Shown here: one piece after another, positions 43,687 through 55,892 of the stretch
Layout of the letters: each line of letters opens with the position of its first letter
How positions within the stretch are numbered: position 1 is the stretch's first letter
Assembly (NCBI RefSeq): GCF_030646925.1
Contig: NZ_JAUSKL010000030.1
Span: 23,254-87,253, forward strand
Length of the DNA stretch: 64,000 nt
Origin: Candidatus Binatus sp.
GTDB taxonomy: Bacteria > Desulfobacterota > Binatia > Binatales > Binataceae
Direction of reading: 5' to 3'
Made by a program: the position numbers and the translations under genes
Notes under the pieces: generated by a model
What the model was told of the DNA's origin: nothing
What the model saw: only the letters and a program-made list of their open reading frames with translations
The model's database searches: none

Positions 43687-45588
43687 TCAGCCCTCCAGGG
43701 CGCGGTTGATGCGTGTCACGAGTTCGCTGACTTTGAACGGGCGCCCCTGGATTTTGTTGAATCCGAAAGCGTCGATCAGGTAGTCGGCGCGAACCAGCTT
43801 GAGCAGTTGTCCCATGTTCATTTCCGCGATCATTACCTGCTTGAAACGCTTCAGCGTCTCGCCCAGGTCGCGCGGCATCGGATTCAGATAGCGGAGATGC
43901 ACCTGCGAGACTTTCTTGCCTTTCGCACGCACCTGCTTGACGGCTTCGCGAATCGGGCCGTAGGTCGAGCCCCATCCGAGCACGACCAAATCGCCGCCCT
44001 CGGGATCGCCAAGGACTTCGGTCTTGGGAATTTCGCGCGCGATTCCGGCGATCTTGCGCGCGCGCATCCGGACCATTAATTCGTTGTTGGCCGGCGAGTA
44101 GCTGATATTGCCGGTCAGATGCTCGCCCGCGATTCCGCCGACACGATGCTCGAGGCCCTTGGTTCCCGGAATCGCCCACGGCCGCGCGAGCGTCTCTTCC
44201 TCGCGAAGATAGGGCATGAAGCCTTCCGGGTTGGTGCGGAACTCGACCGGTATCGGCGTCAGCTTGTCAGGATCGGGCAGCAGCCACGGTTCGGAGCTGT
44301 TGGCGAGCTGTCCGTCGGTCAGCAGAATCACCGGCGTCATGTACTTGATGGCGATTCGCACCGCCTCGTAGGCGCAGTCGAAGCAATCGGCGGGCGTGGC
44401 CGCCGCGATAATCGGAATCGGCGATTCGCCGTGGCGTCCGTACATCGATTGCAGCAGGTCGGCCTGCTCGGGCTTGGTCGGCATCCCGGTCGAGGGCCCG
44501 GCGCGCTGGATATCGGTGATCACCAGCGGCAACTCGACCTTCACCGCGAGCCCGACCGCCTCGGCCTTGAGGTTCATGCCGGGGCCGGAGGTCGTCGTGA
44601 TGCCGATTGCTCCGCCGAAGGCCGCGCCGATCGCGGAACAGACGCCAGCGATTTCATCTTCGGCCTGGAACGTATAGATCGGGAAATTCTTGAAGCCGGC
44701 GAGATCGTGCAGAATGTCGCTCGCTGGCGTGATCGGATACGATCCCAGAAATAGCGGACGTCCTGATTTCACTGCCGCGGCGACGAATCCGAGCGCCGTC
44801 GCGCTGTTGCCGGTGATATTGCGATACAGCCCCGGAGCGATTCGCGCCGCCGGAACTTCGTACGAACTGGCGAACATCTCGGTCGTTTCGCCGTAGTTGA
44901 AGCCGGCCTTGAGCACTCGAATATTCGCTTCGAGGATGTCGGGCGTCTTCTGGAAGCGCGATTCCAGATACTTGATCGTGCTCTCGATCGGGCGCTGATA
45001 GAGCCACGAGAGCATCCCGAGCACGAACATGTTGCGGCATCGAAACACCGTACGATTGTTGAGCCCGAGCCCATGCACCGCGAGTGTCGTCAGCTTGGTC
45101 ACGTCGACCTGGACGAGCTGGAATTTGTCGAGCGAGTGATCGTTCAGAGGGTTGGTCTTGTAGCCGACCTTCTTGAGATTTGCGTCGTTGAACGCCTCGC
45201 GATCGACGATGATGACGGCGTTCGGCGGCACATCTTCGAGATTGGCCTGCAGCGCGGCGGGATTCATCGCGACCAGCACGTTGGGTTCGTCGCCGGCGGT
45301 GAAGATCTCGCTGCTCGAAAAATTGAGCTGGAAGCCGCTGACGCCAGCCAGCGTGCCGGCTGGGGCGCGAATCTCGGCGGGAAAGTCGGGCAACGTTGCG
45401 ATATCGTTGCCGGCCAGAGCGGATTCGGCGGTAAACTGCATTCCGGTCAACTGCATGCCATCGCCCGAGTCGCCGGCGAAGCGGATAACAACTTGTTCGC
45501 GCTTTAGATGTGGTTTCGACGCGGGGACGTCCCCGGCGGAACCGCGCGACTCGGCAGCTTGTCCAGCCGCCTCAGGTGGTACAGCCAT
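43687..45588 (-). CDS. korA: 2-oxoglutarate:ferredoxin oxidoreductase subunit alpha (gamma-alpha fusion)
   Basis: 633 residues, the usual length for the fused form. The gamma part comes first (VIRFAGDSGDGMQLTGMQF, about 35-53), then the alpha part (LFLGSYPITPASDILHDLAG, EDEIAGVCSAIGAAFGGA). With KorB it interconverts 2-oxoglutarate and succinyl-CoA using ferredoxin, in an oxidative or a reductive TCA cycle. A good AAGGAGA ribosome site precedes the start. Confidence 0.94.
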   Translation of the reverse strand: MAVPPEAAGQAAESRGSAGDVPASKPHLKREQVVIRFAGDSGDGMQLTGMQFTAESALAGNDIATLPDFPAEIRAPAGTLAGVSGFQLNFSSSEIFTAGDEPNVLVAMNPAALQANLEDVPPNAVIIVDREAFNDANLKKVGYKTNPLNDHSLDKFQLVQVDVTKLTTLAVHGLGLNNRTVFRCRNMFVLGMLSWLYQRPIESTIKYLESRFQKTPDILEANIRVLKAGFNYGETTEMFASSYEVPAARIAPGLYRNITGNSATALGFVAAAVKSGRPLFLGSYPITPASDILHDLAGFKNFPIYTFQAEDEIAGVCSAIGAAFGGAIGITTTSGPGMNLKAEAVGLAVKVELPLVITDIQRAGPSTGMPTKPEQADLLQSMYGRHGESPIPIIAAATPADCFDCAYEAVRIAIKYMTPVILLTDGQLANSSEPWLLPDPDKLTPIPVEFRTNPEGFMPYLREEETLARPWAIPGTKGLEHRVGGIAGEHLTGNISYSPANNELMVRMRARKIAGIAREIPKTEVLGDPEGGDLVVLGWGSTYGPIREAVKQVRAKGKKVSQVHLRYLNPMPRDLGETLKRFKQVMIAEMNMGQLLKLVRADYLIDAFGFNKIQGRPFKVSELVTRINRALEG

Positions 45589-45678
45589 CTCAGTCGATTC
45601 TCCTTATGTGGTTAGAGCCTGATTGGTAATTACTCCGATCTGGCGAAGCCCTGCAAATACTCCAAGACGCGGATTTGA

Positions 45679-45707
45679 AGTATAGCTAATGAGTTCGGGG
45701 CATTAAA
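45679..45707 (-). promoter_or_regulatory. Possible korAB promoter
   Basis: On the minus strand TTTAAT and TATACT are 17 bases apart, about 90 bases before the korA start. The -10 box is near consensus; the -35 box is weak. Confidence 0.3.
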
Positions 45708-45730
45708 GTGACCGCAAATTGACCGTCGGC

Positions 45731-46027
45731 TCATCGGATTTCGAAGCCGGTGAAAGCGCGGCTCGCCACCGACCATTGCTCGCTCACTTCATCCACGCGG
45801 GCGTACGACGGTCCCAGATGCGCCCACGCTACCAATGCCTGCAAATCTCTGCGTCGGCCTTCCGCCACAATTTCCACGTCGCCGTTGGACAGATTGCGCA
45901 CCCATCCGGCAAGTGCACGATTTTTGGCCTCGTCGCGTGCGGCGAAGCGAAATCCAACACCCTGAACGCGTCCGCGGATTATTAGACGAATTCGCGCAAA
46001 CTCAGTTTCCGCCGCGAAAGCCGACAT
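45731..46027 (-). CDS. Acylphosphatase
   Basis: 98 residues from the ATG at 46027. The family motif RLIIRGRVQGVGFRFAARDEA contains the phosphate-binding loop and catalytic Arg27; GWVRNLSNGDVEIVAEG supplies catalytic Asn45. Hydrolyses acyl phosphates such as carbamoyl or acetyl phosphate in the cytoplasm. The C-terminus (SRAFTGFEIR) is the usual end. Confidence 0.9.
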   Translation of the reverse strand: MSAFAAETEFARIRLIIRGRVQGVGFRFAARDEAKNRALAGWVRNLSNGDVEIVAEGRRRDLQALVAWAHLGPSYARVDEVSEQWSVASRAFTGFEIR

Positions 46028-46044
46028 CGTGTCGATTATAAATT

Positions 46045-46881
46045 CTAGCGGATGCCTGGCTTGATGTCGCGCTCTTCCCACGCCCGCTTGCCTTCATCGA
46101 TCCATGCCCGCGGCGGCAGCGCCGTTTCGCGCTTCACCGGCGTAAGCTGCCATTCGTTCGCATACGCGCGACGCACGCGCGGACTGCGATTCGGCCCGCT
46201 TCGATGCAGCACCCGGCAATGATGAAAGACCGCGCCGCCCGGCGCGACCGGCACCGGCGCCGCGCTCGACTGATCGACGTCGTCGATCACCAGCGCGTGC
46301 ACCTTGGGATCGTCGCCAAGATGACGATGCAAGCGCACATCGCCGCGATGCGATCCCGGAATGAAACTCATGCATCCACTCTCGACCGTCGCCGGATCGA
46401 GCGGCATCCAGCATCCGAGCGCGACGTACTCGAACGCGGGATCCCAGTAGGCCTCATCCTGATGCCACGGCAGCGAATCGCCGACGCGCGGCGGCTTGCG
46501 AATCATGTGGCCCCATCCACGCAGGCTTTTCGCATCGACGCCGAGCAGCTTCGCCGCGAGCATCCGGCCTTTGCGCCAGAACGTGGTGCGGCGGAGTTCC
46601 GCGTAGCGCGTTTCAGGCGTGATAATCTGCGGCTGCAGTTCGCCGCCTTCGCTGTCGTAGGGACGGATCAAATCGAAATATCCGCCGGGTACCGGCTGAA
46701 TGCGTTCCTCGAACAGCCGGTCGTAAACTTCGCCGAGCCACTCGAGCTCCTCGTCCGAGGTGATGCGCTCGATCGACGTGAAGCCGCGCTGCGTGAAATC
46801 GGCGAGATTTTTCGCTGAGAGTTCCGCGTCGAATTCGATTGTGGGGCGGCGCGTCATCAATTCGTCGAGGCTGACAGGCAT
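46045..46881 (-). CDS. Phytanoyl-CoA dioxygenase-family protein 1
   Basis: 278 residues from the ATG at 46881. Fe(II)/2-oxoglutarate-dependent oxygenase fold: the facial triad is HxD in LPWHQDEAYW and the distal His in FHHCRVLHRSGPN, followed by the 2-oxoglutarate-binding Arg region (SPRVRRAYANEW). Substrate unknown; such enzymes hydroxylate lipids, acyl-CoAs or small alkaloid-like molecules. Eleven bases downstream of a related gene. Confidence 0.87.
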   Translation of the reverse strand: MPVSLDELMTRRPTIEFDAELSAKNLADFTQRGFTSIERITSDEELEWLGEVYDRLFEERIQPVPGGYFDLIRPYDSEGGELQPQIITPETRYAELRRTTFWRKGRMLAAKLLGVDAKSLRGWGHMIRKPPRVGDSLPWHQDEAYWDPAFEYVALGCWMPLDPATVESGCMSFIPGSHRGDVRLHRHLGDDPKVHALVIDDVDQSSAAPVPVAPGGAVFHHCRVLHRSGPNRSPRVRRAYANEWQLTPVKRETALPPRAWIDEGKRAWEERDIKPGIR

Positions 46882-46892
46882 GCGACTGACTC

Positions 46893-47657
46893 CTAGCGCG
46901 AGGGCGGCACGATGCGCTCGCCGGTGCGCTGATTCACGTGCACCTTCCACGGATAGTGATCGCCCTCGCCGAGCGATCCGATCGTGCGCATGTGCGTCGT
47001 CACCGCGCGCCGCCACGAGTCGCTCAAGTTCGCGGGCGTCATGTGCGGCGTTTTGCCATGATGAAACGTCACGCTGCCCGCGCGAATCGGACACGAAACC
47101 ATGCGCGAGAGGTCGGGCTCGCAGAACAAAAGATCGCTTTGGATATGCTCGGGCTGGCGATGCACCAGCACTCCGTCGCGATGCCCGCGATCGATGAAGT
47201 GCATGCATCCGTTGCGCTCATCGACATCGTGCAGCGGCATCCAGCACGTGATCCCGCGATCTATAAGGTTGCGCCCCCAGTAACCCTCGTCCTGATGCCA
47301 GTACGTCGGCGCTCCGTCGCGTGGCGGCTTCGCGAGGAACTGGTCGTACCAGAATTCCATGCCGGTCTTCATCAGCGCGGAGCCGAATTCGATCATCCAG
47401 CGCCGAAAACGCGTCTCGGCGATCGCGGGCCACACGTAAGTCGGACTGCCCTGCACGATCTTGAACGCGCGCTCTTCGCGGCTCGCACCCTTCTCCCACG
47501 CCCAGTCGTAGGCGAGCTTGTGCTTTTTCTGCAGGATCACTTCGAGGTTGGCGCCGACGAGCGAGAGATCTTCGCGGTCGATCGCATCCTCGACCACGAG
47601 CCAGCCGTGCTCGTCGAAAAACGCGGCGTCCTCCGGTTTGGGTTCTCTATAAGGCAT
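46893..47657 (-). CDS. Phytanoyl-CoA dioxygenase-family protein 2
   Basis: 254 residues. HxD triad in TYWHQDEGYWG and distal His in TFHHGKTPHMTPAN with LSDSWRRAVTTHMRT after it. It shares architecture with genes 1 and 3 but is diverged in the lid region. Co-directional with gene 1 and divergent from gene 3 across a 60-base gap. Confidence 0.87.
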   Translation of the reverse strand: MPYREPKPEDAAFFDEHGWLVVEDAIDREDLSLVGANLEVILQKKHKLAYDWAWEKGASREERAFKIVQGSPTYVWPAIAETRFRRWMIEFGSALMKTGMEFWYDQFLAKPPRDGAPTYWHQDEGYWGRNLIDRGITCWMPLHDVDERNGCMHFIDRGHRDGVLVHRQPEHIQSDLLFCEPDLSRMVSCPIRAGSVTFHHGKTPHMTPANLSDSWRRAVTTHMRTIGSLGEGDHYPWKVHVNQRTGERIVPPSR

Positions 47658-47717
47658 CTATCCAGTACCGAGGGTTGCTAGTATGAGTGTTGGTAATCCA
47701 CCGGACAGGTCAATTCA

Positions 47718-48512
47718 ATGGGCGAATCGCTGCGGCTCGACGCACGGGAAAAGCGGGAACTCGACGAAATCGGTTTCGTGCTGCGCCGCAGCGTGTTCGA
47801 CGCCGCCGAGGTTGTGGCGATCCGTGCCGATTGCGAGGCGTTGGTCGCGCGGCTCGAAGCCGAGCAGCGCCATGCGAAGCTGACTGCGGGCAGCTACACT
47901 TTCGAGATTCAGCGCAAGCTCGGCACCATCGTCAAGTGGGAGCCCGATGCGCTTGAGCTCGTGCAGGGCGTCGAGCCATTCGCGCACCTGAGCTCGGCGC
48001 TCCGCGATTGGGCGCTCGATCCGCGCCTCGTCGAGCCGTCGAAGGACGTGGTGGGCGACGAGCAAATCGCGATGTTCACCGAGAAGCTGAATCTGAAGCG
48101 CGCGCACAAGGGCGGTCCAATCGTGCTTCATCAGGACTTCCCGTACTGGTCCGATGTCGCCAAGGTCGCGTCGCGCGTCGCCACCGCGATGATTTTCCTC
48201 GATGACGCGAATCGGGAAAACGGATGCCTCGAAGCGGTGCCGGGCAGTCATCGCGAAGGCTTGCAAAAGCGTCGTTCGGTCGAGGGCTTCGGCAGTCTCG
48301 AGCTCGATCCCGAAGCGTACGATACGTCGCGATTGGTCGCGCTCGAGGTTCCCGCCGGCAGCGTTGTTTTCTTCGGCCCGTTTTTGGTGCATCGATCGGC
48401 GCCGAATCGCACCGACAAGGATCGCCGCGCGCTGCTCTATAGCTATCAGCCTGCCGGCCACCCTCATCTCGGCGAATTGATCAAACTCTTGCCACCGACC
48501 GAGCGGCTCTGA
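47718..48512 (+). CDS. Phytanoyl-CoA dioxygenase-family protein 3
   Basis: 264 residues. HxD in VLHQDFPYW, distal His in FLVHRSAPNRTDKDRRALLYSYQPAGHPH. The third paralogue of the cluster and the only one on the plus strand. It is more like the small-molecule hydroxylase branch (ectoine hydroxylase type) in its motif spacing, though I cannot assign a substrate. Confidence 0.86.
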   Translation: MGESLRLDAREKRELDEIGFVLRRSVFDAAEVVAIRADCEALVARLEAEQRHAKLTAGSYTFEIQRKLGTIVKWEPDALELVQGVEPFAHLSSALRDWALDPRLVEPSKDVVGDEQIAMFTEKLNLKRAHKGGPIVLHQDFPYWSDVAKVASRVATAMIFLDDANRENGCLEAVPGSHREGLQKRRSVEGFGSLELDPEAYDTSRLVALEVPAGSVVFFGPFLVHRSAPNRTDKDRRALLYSYQPAGHPHLGELIKLLPPTERL

Positions 48513-48905
48513 ATTTTTGCCCTGAGCGTTGGCATGGTCCCTTCTGTCATCCCGAGCGGAGGTTGCCGGAATCCAGGGATCTCGATCCTCAATACCTCGC
48601 CCGTTACTTTACGGGAGAGGAGGCCCGCCGCTCTTGTGGCGGGTAGGTGAGGGTTCTGAATCGCTTGTTGGTGCACGAATGCCGAGACGTTGTGTCCGAC
48701 CTTCCATAGCCGAAAAAAATTCCAAAGGCTCAATTCAACACTTAGTAGTAAAGTGCGGCGGCGAGCGATCCGGAACCCTCACCTACCTCATCGCTTGACA
48801 GCGATTCGGCCTCCTCTCCCGTAAAGTAACGGGCGAGGTATTAGAACGCAGCCTTAGCTCAGGATGACGCAGCGGCGGCCGCCTCCGCTCACGAGGACAG
48901 CGAGA
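48513..48905. other. Intergenic region holding a large inverted repeat
   Basis: No gene supported. It is dominated by the inverted repeat 48591-48842. Left of that is cattcccgagcgga-like degenerate repeat DNA. Confidence 0.65.
48591..48842. repeat. 252-bp element with 34-bp perfect inverted ends (family C)
   Basis: The left end 48591-48624 (aatacctcgcccgttacttt and onward) is an exact reverse complement of 48809-48842. A second matched block, ggtaggtgagggttc (48642-48656), pairs with gaaccctcacctacc (48773-48787). The interior (about 115 bases) has no open frame. It looks like two family C repeats in opposite orientation, or a MITE-like element. Confidence 0.85.
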
Positions 48906-50963
<2,058 letters not shown>

Positions 50964-51016
50964 CTATCGCTCGACTGCCGCGCCGCTGACTTCGACGCGC
51001 CCTCCTCGAATGTGTC

Positions 51017-51775
51017 CTAGTCGAGCGCTACCGCGCTTGAGCCGTCGGCATTCCACTGCGCCGGATCGTGGCCGAAGATCAGCGTCGCGCCCGCTCGTTC
51101 CATCACGCGGAAGCGCTCGATCACCGCGCGCATCGCGTCGTAGCTATCGGCGAACGGCGGCAGAACCATCTCGTCGAGCACCTTGCGCATGTAACAGGAA
51201 TCCGCCGTCAGCACGACTTCGCCGCGATCGGTCCGCACCCGCAGAGACTGATGGCCCGCGGTGTGCCCGTAGGTCGGGATCAGCACCACGCTGCCGTCGC
51301 CGAACAGGTCGTGCTCGCCGTCGATCAATTGCAATTGATGCCCCAGATCGAAGTCCGCGCGATTGTAGCCGTTGCGCCGCGCGATTTCGGGATTGTCGGC
51401 AGCCTCCCATTCGCGCCGCTGCACGACGAGCTTCGCGTTGGGCAGATCCGCGTTGCCGCCGACGTGATCGAAATGCAGGTGCGAGTTGATCAGGTAGTCG
51501 ATTCGATCGGGCGCGACGTCGATCGCACGCAGGCGTGCGCCTAGTTCCTCGCCCGCCCGGTAATGAATCTTGAATACATCGCCGAGCGATCCGATTCGCG
51601 CTGGCCCGTTCTGCAGATCGCGATGAAGCCCGGTGTCGAAAATCGCGCGGCCCTTTGGATGGTCGATCAGGAAACTGGGGATCGGAATCCTGACCCGCCC
51701 CGGCTCCTTCGCGAGCAGAAACTTCGTATCGACTTCCAGCGATCCACAAAGCATCGGATGAATATGCACTGCCAT
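51017..51775 (-). CDS. Metallo-beta-lactamase-fold hydrolase, AHL-lactonase type
   Basis: 252 residues. Metal motif INSHLHFDHVGGN (HxHxDH), later YGHTAGHQSL, LTADSCYM and FGHDPAQW, the pattern of AiiA/AttM-like lactonases. Could open lactone rings, including N-acylhomoserine lactones or other pathway lactones. First from the left of a co-directional set with oxidoreductases, so a catabolic lactone is as likely as quorum quenching. Confidence 0.84.
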   Translation of the reverse strand: MAVHIHPMLCGSLEVDTKFLLAKEPGRVRIPIPSFLIDHPKGRAIFDTGLHRDLQNGPARIGSLGDVFKIHYRAGEELGARLRAIDVAPDRIDYLINSHLHFDHVGGNADLPNAKLVVQRREWEAADNPEIARRNGYNRADFDLGHQLQLIDGEHDLFGDGSVVLIPTYGHTAGHQSLRVRTDRGEVVLTADSCYMRKVLDEMVLPPFADSYDAMRAVIERFRVMERAGATLIFGHDPAQWNADGSSAVALD

Positions 51776-51833
51776 ATTTCTCGGCTCCTCGATTCCCGCG
51801 TCCTGCGACCTTACAACTGTTAGGCAACTCCGC

Positions 51834-52919
51834 TCATGCGGCCGCGCGATGCCGAAATTGCGGCAGCACCTCGCTGATCAGCATCTGCTGGGAGGTGGCC
51901 CACGCCTCGTGCTCCTCGGAAAAATCGAAGGTCAGCACCAGCAGCGTGCCGAAGCCGCCCGCGTCGCCGGTCATGTCGGCGAGCTTCTGGCTGACGGTGC
52001 GCGGCGATCCGACCAGCCAGTTGTGCTCGACCAGGTACTCGGGCGTGACGTCGGAATCCGCGACATTCTGATCGTGCTTGAAGAGCGGCATCAGACCGAA
52101 GCCGCCGAACAGCGGCAGCAGATATTCGCGATACGCGCGCGCGAGCATCCCGTTCAGCGCGAGCCGCTTTGCTTCCGCGTCGGTCTCCGCGACGTACACC
52201 TCGCGCACGATTCGCCAGTCGTTGCGGTCCGGCGTGCGGCCGGTTTTTTCCGCGCCGCGCTCGACCGACGCCCAATGCTCCGCGAGGTACGACTTCGAGA
52301 TGTTGAGGCTCATCGGCATGAAGCCGCGCTCGCCCGCAATTTCCAGCGTGTCGGATTTGGGCGTCAGGCCGGCGATTCCGATCGGCGGATGCGGTTTCTG
52401 ATACGGCTTGATGTGGAACTTGAGCGTCTCGTGCATCGTGTCGATGCGATTCACGGTCCAGTATTCGCCGCGATACTCGAACGGCCGGTCGCTTTCCCAG
52501 AGCTTCAGAATGATGTCGAGCGCCTCGCGCGTCATCTTGCGATTTTCGCCCGCTTGGCCATCGACGTTGAAGAGCCGCCAGTCGCTCGGCAGTCCGCTCG
52601 AACCGACGCCGAACATGAACCGTCCCTTCGCGACGTGATCCAGGTAAGCGACGCGGCAAGCGAGTTCCGCCGGATGATGATACGGCAACAGATGGGCTCC
52701 TGGAGCCAGTTTCATGCGCTGCGTGCGGAGCAGCGCCTGCGCGATTAGCAGATCGGGTGCGGGATTGGGCTCCCACGGCGAGCAGAAATGCTCGCCGATC
52801 CACGCCTCCGCAAAGCCCGCGCGATCGCACAGTTCGAGATGCTTCAAGTCCCATTCGAAGCCGTCGCTAAGCGATCTTTCCGGCGGATGCGACGGCATCA
52901 TGAAAATTCCAATGTCCAT
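51834..52919 (-). CDS. LLM-class flavin-dependent oxidoreductase
   Basis: 361 residues of the luciferase-like monooxygenase family. Begins MDIGIFMMPSHPPERSLSDG; FAEAWIGEHFCSPWEPNPAP and YLDHVAKGRFMFGVGSSGLPSDW are family signatures for FMN or F420 binding. Likely a monooxygenase or F420-dependent dehydrogenase in breakdown of an organic substrate. Confidence 0.88.
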   Translation of the reverse strand: MDIGIFMMPSHPPERSLSDGFEWDLKHLELCDRAGFAEAWIGEHFCSPWEPNPAPDLLIAQALLRTQRMKLAPGAHLLPYHHPAELACRVAYLDHVAKGRFMFGVGSSGLPSDWRLFNVDGQAGENRKMTREALDIILKLWESDRPFEYRGEYWTVNRIDTMHETLKFHIKPYQKPHPPIGIAGLTPKSDTLEIAGERGFMPMSLNISKSYLAEHWASVERGAEKTGRTPDRNDWRIVREVYVAETDAEAKRLALNGMLARAYREYLLPLFGGFGLMPLFKHDQNVADSDVTPEYLVEHNWLVGSPRTVSQKLADMTGDAGGFGTLLVLTFDFSEEHEAWATSQQMLISEVLPQFRHRAAA

Positions 52920-52987
52920 TTTTCTCCTTGATCGATTCAGCCCATTTCGCTCGTCGCCTTCGCCATTTCTGACTTCGGCGAATCGTG

Positions 52988-53932
<945 letters not shown>

Positions 53933-53968
53933 GATTCACTCGTCGAATCGTTTCGCGCGCGATCTGAT

Positions 53969-54526
53969 TTACGGTTGCCGTTTCAGCGCGTCGAGAATTT
54001 TCATGCCCGCCGGTGGATCGATATCGACGCGCATCGTTTCCGTGAGCCGCGCCGCCATCATGTAGTTACCGATCGTGAGAATCACTTCGACCATCTCACG
54101 CGGTGAGAGAAATCTCGCCGCGGTCCGCACTGTTTCCTCGCGGGCGCGCACGTTATTGACGACTTCCTCGGCGAGCTTCATCGTCGCGCGATCGCGATCG
54201 GTGAAGCATCCGGCGTCGTAGCGATTCGCCGCGATCGCGTCGATCTGATCCTGCTTCACGCCGACCGCGAGCCCGATCGGAACATGCTGAATCCATTCGT
54301 ATTCGCCGCCCTCGATATGCACTACCTGCAGAATCACGATCTCACGGAGCGCCGCATCGAGTTGCTGCTTGCTCAAGAGCGCGGTGCCGAACTGCAGGAA
54401 CGGACCGAAGCAGGTTTCGGCGTTCGCGAGCATCTTGAAAATGTTCAGCTTCACCGGCAGGCGCTCGAAGCGCTCCTTGGCGTCGGCGGAAAGCTGGTCG
54501 ATATTCGCGTACGGTATCAGCGGCAT
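53969..54526 (-). CDS. Carboxymuconolactone decarboxylase-like (AhpD-fold) protein
   Basis: 185 residues. The all-helical CMD fold is indicated by LREIVILQVVHIEGGEYEWIQHVPIGLAVGVKQDQIDAI and the later FLSPREMVEVILTIGNYMMAARL. The Cys-x-x-Cys of AhpD is absent, so disulfide chemistry is unlikely. It may be a decarboxylase or lactone-processing member; partner genes encode an amidohydrolase and an LLM oxidoreductase. Confidence 0.82.
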   Translation of the reverse strand: MPLIPYANIDQLSADAKERFERLPVKLNIFKMLANAETCFGPFLQFGTALLSKQQLDAALREIVILQVVHIEGGEYEWIQHVPIGLAVGVKQDQIDAIAANRYDAGCFTDRDRATMKLAEEVVNNVRAREETVRTAARFLSPREMVEVILTIGNYMMAARLTETMRVDIDPPAGMKILDALKRQP

Positions 54527-54620
54527 AAAAACCTCCTAGTTGTATTTCCCTCGACTACGCTGCGCTCCGCCTCGGGGCTCGCGGCGCTCGCGCGTCGCGA
54601 AAGCTCCGCCTAATGTCAGA

Positions 54621-55664
54621 TCAAACCTTGAGCCGATAGACTCGCGCGGCGGTCCGATGAAACAAATCGGCCTTCTCGCCGGCGCTGAAGGGCGCGGCAA
54701 TTTTCTTGAACGCGTTCCACAGCACGCCGTACGAGCACGAAATCCGATCGACCGGAAAGTTGCTCTCGAACATGCATCGCGCAGGACCGAACTGCTCGAT
54801 CGTGTGCAAATAATAGTCGCGCGTCGCCGCCACCAATTCATCCGAAGTCGGCGGCGCGGGCTGTCGATGCCATCCGAAGCCATTGACCGGCATGTTGATC
54901 CCGCCGAGCTTGACGACGACGTTGGGGCATCGCGCGAGGTCCGCGATATGCTTCTTCCACTGCGCGAAAATTTCCGCGCGTTTGCCTTCGTAGGGACCGA
55001 TCGCGAGCGGCCCGCCGAAATGATCGAGAATGATCGTCGTGTCGGGAAACGCTTTCGCAAGATCAGTGAGTTGCGGAATCTGCGGATGATACTGCCATGC
55101 GTCGAAACTGAGATTCAGCTTTTTCAGGCGCGCGAAGCCTTCGCGAAATTTCTTCGATTGATACAAATCCGCGGGCGGGTTGGTGTGCGAATTCTGCACC
55201 TGCGGACTCGCGTCCCAGCCCGCCGCGTGACGGATACCGCGAAAGCGCGCCGGCGCCGCCGCAATATGCGCCTCGAGCACCGGCGTCACCGCGTCGCCCA
55301 GCGCGAGATCGGCGAAGCTCACGATTCCCGCCGCCACGCGCGTCTCGCCGAATCGCCCGCTCGCGCTTTGCGCCGCGATGCCGTTGACGAACTCCGTCTC
55401 TCCCACGGGTTTCATCGCCTCGGGCCCGTCCGCGCGATACATCGAAAAGCATTCGACGAACACCGTCGCGAGCACGCGATGCCCCGAGTTGGTGTCGCGC
55501 AGGATCTCATCCAGCAGGTAGCGGCTGTCCGGATGGTCCCACAGGTGATGATGCGGATCGATAATCGGCAGCGCGGGTTCGAGCGGCTGCTCAACGACCT
55601 GCGCGAGGCGCGCGTCCCGTGCTTCCGCCACTCGTTCTCGTTCGTTGCTTGCCATGCGAGCCAT
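54621..55664 (-). CDS. Amidohydrolase of the PDC-lactonase-like group (COG3618)
   Basis: 347 residues. Metal-binding motif LPIIDPHHHLWDHPDSRYLLDEI at about 33-55, then FRGIRHAAGWD, TIILDHFGGP and CMFESNFPVDR. The family includes 2-pyrone-4,6-dicarboxylate lactonase and fuconolactonase, so a lactone hydrolase role is plausible. An ATG at codon 4 is an alternative start. Confidence 0.85.
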   Translation of the reverse strand: MARMASNERERVAEARDARLAQVVEQPLEPALPIIDPHHHLWDHPDSRYLLDEILRDTNSGHRVLATVFVECFSMYRADGPEAMKPVGETEFVNGIAAQSASGRFGETRVAAGIVSFADLALGDAVTPVLEAHIAAAPARFRGIRHAAGWDASPQVQNSHTNPPADLYQSKKFREGFARLKKLNLSFDAWQYHPQIPQLTDLAKAFPDTTIILDHFGGPLAIGPYEGKRAEIFAQWKKHIADLARCPNVVVKLGGINMPVNGFGWHRQPAPPTSDELVAATRDYYLHTIEQFGPARCMFESNFPVDRISCSYGVLWNAFKKIAAPFSAGEKADLFHRTAARVYRLKV

Positions 55665-55892
55665 CCTTTATGCAGAGTCGATTCGCAGCGAATCCAGCAC
55701 CCAAGCCTGCTCAGTTCCAATCGCATAATCAAATGACGCGCGCCATAGCTGCGACCCCATCGAGGCGACGAATCTTTTGGCACAGCGTGTTCGGTAATGT
55801 ACGGTGATGCGCGATCGAAGCCGTGAGGGGCGGTGGATGCGCGCCAATCTCATTCACCGCACGGGGAGAATTTGAATGCGTGAGAAATTCGA

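Noticed and set aside
48591..48842. Insertion sequence
   Set aside because: Inverted ends are present but there is no transposase frame inside; kept as a repeat only.
51017..51775. Firm call as N-acylhomoserine lactonase (aiiA)
   Set aside because: The motifs fit the wider lactonase-like group, and the neighbours favour a catabolic lactone; no quorum-sensing genes are near.
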